In this document: positions 1-5,401 of the stretch, in pieces
Numbering within the stretch: the stretch's first letter is position 1
Layout: each line of letters opens with the position of its first letter
Assembly (NCBI GenBank): GCA_949293915.1
Contig: CASFFJ010000063.1
Span: 1 to 5,401, forward strand
Length of the DNA: 5,401 nt
Direction of reading: 5' to 3'
From: an uncultured Christensenella sp.
Lineage (GTDB): Bacteria > Bacillota > Clostridia > Christensenellales > UBA1242
The notes under the pieces: model-generated
What the model saw: the letters and a program-made list of their open reading frames with translations, nothing else
Database searches by the model: none
What the model was told of the DNA's origin: nothing
Program-made: the position numbers and the translations under genes

Positions 1-874
1 CAATATTTGGAATAGTCATATTAAGAACATAAAAAGGAAATTGTCTTGTCATCAAATATTCTTCAAACGCCATATAAACTGCTTTGCTAACTATCTCATC
101 AACGACATAACGATTATTAATAATCAATGTTTGATATGTTGTATTCGGTTTACTATAACCAATCTTTGAAATATAACCTGTCAATGTAACATTGTTTATT
201 GATTTATTAATAGGTATTATATTTTGTGTAGTTTCCGCGCCATATACACAATATATAGCATCCATTAAACTTCCACCATTAGTTTGATAATATTGTTTAC
301 CATCAATTATATATTTAAATGATATAGTTGGATTTGCTAGAATATAGCGTGAAACAATGTTAGTTATTTTACTCTCTTCTTGTTTAGGTTTCCTTAAAAA
401 TTTCCGTCTAGCAGGGGTATTGAAAAATAGGTTTTTAACTTCCACTGTTGTGCCTTGTTGTGTTTGAGTGGATGTAATCTCTGAAAAACTACCGCCAAAA
501 ACATCAATAGTATAAGCACAATCTTCATTATTTGTTTTTGTTGTTAAACTAGTTTGGCTGACATTGCTAATACTTGCCAGTGCTTCACCCCTAAAACCTA
601 ATGTAGCAATTGATTCTAAATCCTCTAAACTGCTAATTTTACTTGTTGCGTGTGGGAGAAATGCTTTAATAATATCATCTTTGTCTATACCATTTCCATT
701 GTCTTTAATTTTGATTAAATCAATGCCACCATTCGCTATCTCAATACTAATTTTATCTGCCTTAGCATCTAGCGCATTATCTAGCAATTCTTTGACTATT
801 GAAAAAGGACTCTCTACTACTTCGCCAGCAGATATACGATTAATAATCATACTATCTAGAATATTAATTGCCAT
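1..874 (-). CDS. mutL: DNA mismatch repair protein MutL, N-terminal part (runs off the left edge)
   Basis: MutL is a GHKL ATPase that couples mismatch recognition by MutS to strand incision and removal. The window holds the first 291 codons; the gene continues past base 1, so it is cut by the window and not broken. The protein starts MAINILDSM and aligns without gaps to the start of E. coli MutL. Visible motifs are AGEVVE (16-21), KELLDNALDA (28-37) with the catalytic Glu29 and the Mg-binding Asn33, DNGNGI, HATSK, GFRGEALASI, and NTPARRKFL in the ATP lid and transducer region. INNRYV and the beginning of the strand before the VDVNVHP loop are reached at the edge. Usual changes are R22S and E32D, and Pro in place of Arg before HATSK. 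The start is fixed by a strong AGGAGG six bases before the ATG. It lies nine bases after mutS in the same operon. In Bacillota the missing C-terminal half normally holds an endonuclease site, which cannot be judged here. Confidence 0.97.
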   Translation of the reverse strand, partial: MAINILDSMIINRISAGEVVESPFSIVKELLDNALDAKADKISIEIANGGIDLIKIKDNGNGIDKDDIIKAFLPHATSKISSLEDLESIATLGFRGEALASISNVSQTSLTTKTNNEDCAYTIDVFGGSFSEITSTQTQQGTTVEVKNLFFNTPARRKFLRKPKQEESKITNIVSRYILANPTISFKYIIDGKQYYQTNGGSLMDAIYCVYGAETTQNIIPINKSINNVTLTGYISKIGYSKPNTTYQTLIINNRYVVDEIVSKAVYMAFEEYLMTRQFPFYVLNMTIPNI

Positions 875-879
875 AAAGT

Positions 880-885
880 CCTCCT
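880..885 (-). promoter_or_regulatory. Shine-Dalgarno site of mutL, overlapping the mutS stop codon
   Basis: On the minus strand the sequence reads TAGGAGG, where TAG is the stop codon of mutS (886-884) and AGGAGG (885-880) is a full-consensus ribosome binding site five bases before the mutL ATG (spacer 879-875). A ribosome finishing mutS ends on the initiation site of mutL, which suggests coupled or re-initiated translation. It is the strongest ribosome binding site in the window and it decides the mutL start. Confidence 0.9.
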
Positions 886-3439
886 ATTTATCGGTTAATT
901 CTTTTAAATGTAGCAGTGTATCAAATGCCACTAATGGCGTAAGAGAATTGATATCAATTTCACGCAAAATATTGACAATTTCACTATCTTGATTCGCTGT
1001 ATTAGTTGATTTTTGCTCTTCAATGTCGTGCATTATTTGTTTTGCCCTACTAATTATTTCATTTGGAAGTCCAGCCAGACTTGCGACTTCAACACCATAA
1101 CTCTTAGTAGCACTGCCTCGCATAATTTTACGTAAGAAAACAAGTTTGCCACCTATTTCCTTAATTGAAATACAAAAATTCTTGACACCATCATAAATAC
1201 CTTCTAACTGCATTAATTCGTGATAATGTGTAGCAAAAAGTGTTTTTGCATTCAGTTTTTTAGATAGATATTCAACAACAGCCCAAGCTATAGACAGTCC
1301 ATCAAAAGTTGATGTTCCCCTACCAACTTCATCTAAAATAATCAGACTATTATTAGTTGCATAATTTAGAATGTTAGCCATTTCTATCATTTCTACCATA
1401 AATGTTGATTGACCGACAGCTAAATCATCACTAGCACCAATACGCGTAAAAATTCGGTCTACAATACAAATAGATGCTTGTCTTGCGGGTACAAAACTAC
1501 CTATATGAGCCATTAAAGTAATGAGCGCTACTTGACGCATATACGTAGATTTACCTGCCATATTTGGTCCAGTCAATATCATTGTACGTTGGTCAGAATC
1601 ATTCAAATTACAATCATTAGGGATAAAATCTTTATTCTTAGACAACTTTTCAATAACAGGATGTCGCCCATCAACAATATCAATGTTGTTGTTTTCTGTA
1701 ATTTCTGGCTTAACATAATCATTTTTGTATGCTATAGTTGCTAACGAATAGATGCAATCTATGGTTGATATTATGAATGCCAATTCTTGCATTTGAGTTG
1801 TATAAGATAAAAGTTGGGTTTTTAATTCAGCGAATATTTTTTCTTCCAACTTTATAGCGTTTTCTTTGCTAGACAAAATATCATCTTCTAGTTGCTTTAA
1901 TTCTTCTATAATATAGCGTTCATTATTTGAAATTGTTTGTTTTCTAATATAATTGAATGGTACTTGGTCCGCAAATTGTTTATTGACCTCAATAAAATAA
2001 CCAAAAACTTTGTTATATGAGATTTTTAAATTTTTAATACCAGTCGCCTCTCGCTCACGCAATGTCATATCCACGATATACTGCTCTGCGTTGGTCTTTA
2101 TATTATTGAATTTGTCTAATTGTTCATTAAAACCAGCACGTATATATCCACCATCTTTTAAAAGTGCTGGCAATTCATCTGCAATGACAGAATCAATCAA
2201 GTTGCTAATAGCTGTCAAATCTGTTATTTTATTAGCAAGTTCAACAAGATTTTTGCTGTTTGAAGATAATAATATTTCTCTAATAATAGGTGTGTTTTTA
2301 ATAGAATTTGATAGTGCTTGGCAATCTTTTGGTGTAACATTTCCATAACCAATTTTACCAACTAAGCGCTCAATATCAAACACTTTAGATAAAGATTCTT
2401 TTAAATTTGCACGTAATATATGATTATCATACATACTATTGACTAAATCTAATCTATAGTCTATCTGTTGTTTATTTTGAAGTGGTTCTCGCACCCAAGA
2501 GCGCAACATTCTTGCACCACCCGAAGTGCAGGTTTCATCCAAAACCCAAAATAAACTGCCATATTTTGCACCTTCACGCATTGTTTGTTCAATCTCCAAA
2601 TTACGTCTTGTGTTGGTGTCAAGATACATAAATTGCTTATCTTTGATTAAATTAGGAAGTTTTAAATGAGACAATTCGCGTTTTTGTGTTTCTTTAAAGT
2701 ATTCAAGCAATGAACCAATAGCAATAATTTTATTATTTGTCGCAAAATCGTAACCTTTAATGCTATTTAGCGAATATTGAGATAGAATATTCTTCTCAGC
2801 ATTATTTAAAGAATACGCCCAAGTATAATATTCATTTATTTTTATGCTAGAATTTGATAATACTGGAAGATTATTAGAAAATTCTTTCATCTCAACATTG
2901 CATATAATTTCTGATGGCATAACACGAACAATTTGGTCGTTAATATAACCCAACAAGTTGTCCCCTTGATATTCAGCTACAGCAAATTCACCAGTTGATA
3001 AATCACTATACGCATATGATATTATATTTTTATTTTTATAAATGCTCATCATATACGAATTTTTATTTTCATTTAGCATTGAACTATCAACAACAGTGCC
3101 TGGTGTGATTATTCTAATCACTTCACGCGGAACTAATTTAATACCCGGTTTAGCCTCTGCCATTTGTTCACAAATAGCCACTTTGTAGCCCTTTTCTATC
3201 AATTTTTGAGCGTAAGTCTCATATGCGTGATAAGGAACACCACACATTGGCGCACGATTTTCAACACTACAATCTTTGCCAGTCAAAGTTAATTCTAATT
3301 CTTTGCTAACCAAAATCGCATCATCATAAAACATTTCATAAAAATCGCCAACCCTATAGAATAAAATGCAATCTTCATATTGTTTTTTTAATTGAAGATA
3401 TTGTTGCATCATTGGTGATAAGTTTTCTATGTTATTCAT
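884..3439 (-). CDS. mutS: DNA mismatch repair protein MutS
   Basis: MutS binds base mismatches and small loops after replication and recruits MutL in an ATP-dependent way. The protein has 851 residues, close to E. coli MutS (853), so it looks full length. Domains in order: mismatch-binding domain (about 8-120) with the intercalating Phe33 and Glu35 in GDFYEMFYDD; connector (about 130-255); core and lever helices (about 265-570) with the clamp inserted around 430-520; ATPase domain (about 575-800) with Walker A GPNMAGKST (624-632), the STFMVEM signature (678-684), Walker B LIILDEVGRGTSTFDG (699-714), FATHYHEL (735-742) and KSYGVEVA. The C-terminal helical part ends with INSLTP...LLHLKE. The start overlaps the miaB stop as ATGA and has a GGGAG ribosome binding site. 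The tail between about 800 and 825 is short, and I see only a poor match (QDSEI, 817-821) to the beta-clamp binding motif found there in many MutS proteins. Confidence 0.98.
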   Translation of the reverse strand: MNNIENLSPMMQQYLQLKKQYEDCILFYRVGDFYEMFYDDAILVSKELELTLTGKDCSVENRAPMCGVPYHAYETYAQKLIEKGYKVAICEQMAEAKPGIKLVPREVIRIITPGTVVDSSMLNENKNSYMMSIYKNKNIISYAYSDLSTGEFAVAEYQGDNLLGYINDQIVRVMPSEIICNVEMKEFSNNLPVLSNSSIKINEYYTWAYSLNNAEKNILSQYSLNSIKGYDFATNNKIIAIGSLLEYFKETQKRELSHLKLPNLIKDKQFMYLDTNTRRNLEIEQTMREGAKYGSLFWVLDETCTSGGARMLRSWVREPLQNKQQIDYRLDLVNSMYDNHILRANLKESLSKVFDIERLVGKIGYGNVTPKDCQALSNSIKNTPIIREILLSSNSKNLVELANKITDLTAISNLIDSVIADELPALLKDGGYIRAGFNEQLDKFNNIKTNAEQYIVDMTLREREATGIKNLKISYNKVFGYFIEVNKQFADQVPFNYIRKQTISNNERYIIEELKQLEDDILSSKENAIKLEEKIFAELKTQLLSYTTQMQELAFIISTIDCIYSLATIAYKNDYVKPEITENNNIDIVDGRHPVIEKLSKNKDFIPNDCNLNDSDQRTMILTGPNMAGKSTYMRQVALITLMAHIGSFVPARQASICIVDRIFTRIGASDDLAVGQSTFMVEMIEMANILNYATNNSLIILDEVGRGTSTFDGLSIAWAVVEYLSKKLNAKTLFATHYHELMQLEGIYDGVKNFCISIKEIGGKLVFLRKIMRGSATKSYGVEVASLAGLPNEIISRAKQIMHDIEEQKSTNTANQDSEIVNILREIDINSLTPLVAFDTLLHLKELTDK

Positions 3440-4806
3440 TTGATTACTCCCGAAAGTTTATGATTTCTAATATCTTCAACCTTTACCGAAATAAAATAAT
3501 TTTGATTAGTGTATCTGTAATTTGGGATATATATTTCTTTCCCACCATCAGTGATTCCTACCGCCACCCCATTGATAAATTTAATTAAACAATCATAAGT
3601 CTTTTTGAAATATTTTTTAATGTTTTCTTTTTGTATAATTTTTTGTTGTCTCAAAAGTTTATTTAATCTAGAAGTTTTAATATCTTCATCTATTTGATCA
3701 TCAAATGTTGATGCAGGCGTTCCAGTTCGCTTTGAATACATAAAAGCGAAAATTTGATCATATTTTATTTTTTTAATAAGTTTCAATGTCTGCATAAAGT
3801 CTTTATCTGTTTCTCCTGGAAAACCAACAATAATATCTGTAGAAAGCGCGATATTAGGAATAGCGCGTTTAAGTTTTTTTATTATTTTTAAATAATGCTT
3901 AATATTGTAATGCCTATTCATACGCTTTAATATTGTGTCACTGCCCGATTGTACAGGTAGATGTAGTGTTTTTGCTAATTTGATTTGTTGTTTCATCACT
4001 CTAATTAGATCATCATCAAAATCAACAGGATGTGATGTCATAAATTTAATTTTAAAGTCACCTTCAATCGTACACAAATATTCAAGTAATTCAGCAAATG
4101 ACATTTGTTCAGATAAATCTTTACCATATGAGTTGACATTTTGTCCTAATAATGTGATATATTTGTATCCTTGATTTTGCACTAGATCTTTAACTTCTGC
4201 ATATATCTCTTGACTAGGTCTACTCATCTCTCTACCCCTAACATAAGGGACAATGCAATATGTACAAAATTTATCACAACCATAAATAATATTTACATAA
4301 GCGTTAACTTTGTCATCACGCACGCACGCTGATGAGTCCATACTAGCAATAGGCTTGTCTAAAATGTCGTAAATTTTATCACGATTAATTGCGAATCTCA
4401 ACAAATACTCGCCTAAAGCATTGATATTATGTGTACCTATAACAATGTCTACTATTTTTGATTTTGATAAATCATATTTGCCATTTTTTTGCTGAGACAT
4501 ACAACCACACACAACTATAACTTTATCTTTATTCTTTTTCTTATCATTTTTTAATAATAAAATGTTATTATACGCTCTATCTTCTGCTCCTTCACGAATA
4601 CAGCAAGTATTAAAAACTACCACATCTGCTGAATGAATATCATCAGTCTCATTCATTTCAAGTGAATTTAAAATGCCACGAATTTTCTCTGATTCGTGTA
4701 CATTCATTTGACAACCATATGTAACAATGTGATAAGTTTTGTTGTTATAAAAAGATATAATTTTAGATTTCTCTTTAACGTTTTTTTCTACACTTATTTT
4801 ATTCAT
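3436..4806 (-). CDS. miaB: tRNA-2-methylthio-N6-dimethylallyladenosine synthase MiaB
   Basis: MiaB is a radical SAM enzyme with two iron-sulfur clusters that methylthiolates i6A at position 37 of tRNAs reading UNN codons, giving ms2i6A; its substrate is made by MiaA. The 456-residue protein has the N-terminal methylthiotransferase domain with cluster ligands Cys32 (YGCQMN), Cys68 (NTCCIRE) and Cys102 (CGCMSQ). The radical SAM core follows with C177-xxx-C181-xx-C184 (YGCDKFCTYC), then GREMSRP, LLGQNVNSYG, MTSHP, HLPVQSGS, and DIIVGFPGET. A divergent TRAM-like RNA-binding tail occupies about 390-456. LLGQNVNSYG and YGCQMN favour MiaB over the relatives RimO and MtaB. The ATG at 4806 is the only ATG before the conserved domain, and an in-frame TAA lies just upstream. 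No Shine-Dalgarno sequence is present, and a promoter -10 box ends six bases before the ATG. It is the first gene of the miaB-mutS-mutL operon. Confidence 0.97.
   Translation of the reverse strand: MNKISVEKNVKEKSKIISFYNNKTYHIVTYGCQMNVHESEKIRGILNSLEMNETDDIHSADVVVFNTCCIREGAEDRAYNNILLLKNDKKKNKDKVIVVCGCMSQQKNGKYDLSKSKIVDIVIGTHNINALGEYLLRFAINRDKIYDILDKPIASMDSSACVRDDKVNAYVNIIYGCDKFCTYCIVPYVRGREMSRPSQEIYAEVKDLVQNQGYKYITLLGQNVNSYGKDLSEQMSFAELLEYLCTIEGDFKIKFMTSHPVDFDDDLIRVMKQQIKLAKTLHLPVQSGSDTILKRMNRHYNIKHYLKIIKKLKRAIPNIALSTDIIVGFPGETDKDFMQTLKLIKKIKYDQIFAFMYSKRTGTPASTFDDQIDEDIKTSRLNKLLRQQKIIQKENIKKYFKKTYDCLIKFINGVAVGITDGGKEIYIPNYRYTNQNYFISVKVEDIRNHKLSGVIK
3447..3451 (-). promoter_or_regulatory. Shine-Dalgarno site of mutS inside the 3' end of miaB
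   Basis: The minus strand shows GGGAG followed by seven bases (TAATCAA) and then the mutS ATG at 3439-3437. The site lies in the last codons of miaB, and the miaB stop TGA (3438-3436) overlaps the start as ATGA, a usual arrangement for translational coupling. It supports the 3439 start and leaves no room for a separate promoter or terminator between the two genes. Confidence 0.85.
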
Positions 4807-4828
4807 AAATATATTATAATATATTTAT
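4805..4828. repeat. Perfect 24-base A/T-only palindrome at the miaB start
   Basis: All twelve base pairs of the dyad match, centred between 4816 and 4817 in a TTATAA core. The symmetry breaks at 4804/4829. It covers the miaB -10 box and the first two bases of the miaB ATG, and places TATAAT on both strands (4818-4813 minus, 4815-4820 plus). It could be a protein-binding site, a symmetric bidirectional promoter core, or in a longer transcript a weak A-U hairpin over the start codon. AT-rich composition makes such palindromes more likely by chance. Confidence 0.75.
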
Positions 4829-4841
4829 ATAGTTTTTTCAA
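4813..4841 (-). promoter_or_regulatory. Proximal sigma-A-type promoter of the miaB-mutS-mutL operon
   Basis: On the minus strand a -35 box TTGAAA (4841-4836) is followed by a spacer of exactly 17 bases and a perfect -10 box TATAAT (4818-4813). Five and six of six bases match the consensus. Only six bases separate the -10 box from the miaB ATG (4806-4804), so transcription should start at or within a base or two of the A of the start codon, predicting a leaderless mRNA. In AT-rich DNA, promoter-like strings also occur by chance, but the box quality, spacer and position before an operon make this a good call. Confidence 0.7.
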
Positions 4842-4845
4842 CTAA

Positions 4846-4874
4846 ATTTTACAAATTACACGCAAAAATGTCTA
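4846..4874 (-). promoter_or_regulatory. Possible second, distal promoter for miaB
   Basis: The minus strand shows TAGACA (4874-4869), a 17-base spacer and TAAAAT (4851-4846), each with five of six consensus bases. Transcription would start near 4839 and give a leader of about 32 bases. That leader has no Shine-Dalgarno sequence and contains the whole A/U palindrome that reaches into the start codon. The match may be chance in such AT-rich sequence. Confidence 0.35.
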
Positions 4875-4888
4875 TAAAAATTAGATTG

Positions 4889-4894
4889 TATAAT
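4889..4894 (+). promoter_or_regulatory. Candidate -10 box for the GT51 gene
   Basis: TATAAT on the plus strand lies 30 bases before the ATG at 4925, predicting a start of transcription near 4901 and a leader of about 24 bases. TG directly precedes it, one base out of register for an extended -10, and no convincing -35 is found at 16-18 bases. Alternatives are TTTACA (4848-4853) with TATAAA (4873-4878) at a long 19-base spacing, or the plus-strand TATAAT inside the palindrome (4815-4820). Confidence 0.3.
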
Positions 4895-4924
4895 TAAATT
4901 TAGCAAAATGCATAAGATATATTA

Positions 4925-5401
4925 ATGCCTAAAAAAAATATGAATAAAACTAAAAAAATATTGTTAATTATGTCTATTTTTATCACAATATTATTTTTAT
5001 CTGTGAGTATATTTTTTGCTGTTATTTACAATAAATACGAATTAGATTTAAATAAGTTAACTAGTGTAAACAATGGAATCAAAGTATATTCTGCAAATAT
5101 GCAGAGCAATTCGCTATACAATACAAATAGGTCCATTGTTGAGATTGAAAATTTGCCAGATTATGTTATTGATGCTTTTATAGACACAGAAGATAAACGC
5201 TTTTATTCGCATAATGGTTATGATTTAAAACGAATTATTAAAGCAAGTATAGTAAATTTAACCACACAATCAAAAAATCAAGGAGCATCTACAATCAGTC
5301 AACAATTAATAAAAAATGCATTACTATCTAATGAAAAAACTTATTCTAGAAAGTTACAAGAAATAATTTTATCCATTAAAATGGAGAAAAAATTCTCAAA
5401 A
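4925..5401 (+). CDS. Peptidoglycan glycosyltransferase (GT51), N-terminal part: class A PBP or monofunctional transglycosylase
   Basis: GT51 enzymes polymerise lipid II into glycan strands on the outer face of the cell membrane. The window holds 159 codons and the gene continues past the right edge. A short basic stretch (MPKKNMNKTKK) is followed by a hydrophobic membrane segment at about 12-35, giving an N-in, C-out anchor. The glycosyltransferase domain begins near 70 with motif 1 TEDKRFYSHNG (88-98; catalytic Glu89), then motif 2 QGASTISQQLIKN (119-131) and motif 3 RKLQE (142-146). No transpeptidase domain can be seen because the sequence ends, so class A PBP and monofunctional enzyme cannot be separated; the class A form is more usual in Bacillota. 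Two starts are possible, ATG 4925 and in-frame ATG 4940, separated by an A8 run. Neither has a Shine-Dalgarno sequence; 4925 is chosen as the longer reading. It is divergent from miaB, with no obvious link to mismatch repair. Confidence 0.9.
   Translation, partial: MPKKNMNKTKKILLIMSIFITILFLSVSIFFAVIYNKYELDLNKLTSVNNGIKVYSANMQSNSLYNTNRSIVEIENLPDYVIDAFIDTEDKRFYSHNGYDLKRIIKASIVNLTTQSKNQGASTISQQLIKNALLSNEKTYSRKLQEIILSIKMEKKFSK

Noticed and set aside
1..874. mutL as a truncated pseudogene
   Set aside because: The reading frame is intact from a strong start to the first base of the window and stops only because the window ends.
875..883. Terminator or separate promoter between mutS and mutL
   Set aside because: The gap is nine bases and is taken up by the ribosome binding site; no hairpin or T-run.
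564..992. Open frame of 142 codons on the plus strand
   Set aside because: It lies antisense to mutL and the end of mutS, both with clear family motifs; its hydrophobic, Ser/Leu/Ile-rich translation is that of a shadow frame and no ribosome binding site was seen.
1532..1744. Plus-strand open frame of 70 codons
   Set aside because: Antisense to the MutS ATPase domain; no recognisable motif.
2010..2348. Plus-strand open frame of 112 codons
   Set aside because: Antisense to the MutS core domain; composition is that of a shadow frame.
3935..4174. Plus-strand open frame of 79 codons
   Set aside because: Antisense to the radical SAM domain of MiaB; no motif or start signal.
4830..4844. Small dyad TAGTT/AACTA over the miaB -35 box as an operator
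   Set aside because: Five-base arms with a five-base loop are expected often by chance in this composition.
1..5401. CRISPR array, insertion sequence, tRNA or riboswitch
   Set aside because: No spaced direct repeats, transposase motifs, terminal inverted repeats or structured RNA patterns were seen; almost the whole window is conserved coding sequence.

Overview
The window is AT-rich DNA that uses the standard code. It carries conserved housekeeping genes in an arrangement (miaB-mutS-mutL) typical of Bacillota, especially Clostridia. Base composition, gene order and protein motifs such as the MutS Walker A GPNMAGKST suggest an uncultured or less-studied low-GC Bacillota/Clostridia-like bacterium. 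The species cannot be read from the sequence.

Layout: three genes lie on the minus strand, transcribed from right to left. miaB (4806 to 3436, complete) is a tRNA methylthiotransferase. mutS (3439 to 884, complete) recognises DNA mismatches. mutL (874 to beyond the left edge, N-terminal 291 residues only) is the mismatch repair mediator. miaB and mutS share an ATGA overlap. The mutS stop codon lies partly inside the Shine-Dalgarno sequence of mutL, so the three are almost certainly one operon with coupled translation. On the plus strand, 4925 to the right edge holds the first 159 residues of a membrane-anchored peptidoglycan glycosyltransferase (GT51; a class A penicillin-binding protein or a monofunctional transglycosylase). 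It is transcribed away from miaB.

The 118-base divergent intergenic region (4807-4924) is the most unusual part. It has a near-consensus sigma-A promoter for miaB whose -10 box ends only six bases before the ATG, which predicts a leaderless or nearly leaderless mRNA. The -10 box sits in a perfect 24-base A/T-only palindrome that also reaches into the start codon and gives a symmetric TATAAT on the other strand. A second, weaker promoter-like pair lies just upstream. Neither miaB nor the GT51 gene has a visible Shine-Dalgarno sequence, whereas the downstream genes mutS and mutL have good ones.

Functionally, MutS and MutL act together in post-replicative mismatch repair. MiaB modifies A37 of tRNAs reading UNN codons. 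The GT51 enzyme polymerises lipid II in cell wall synthesis and is probably an unrelated neighbour. I see no mobile element, CRISPR array, RNA gene or obviously novel system. The findings concern the promoter and translation architecture and a few residue changes in otherwise orthodox proteins.
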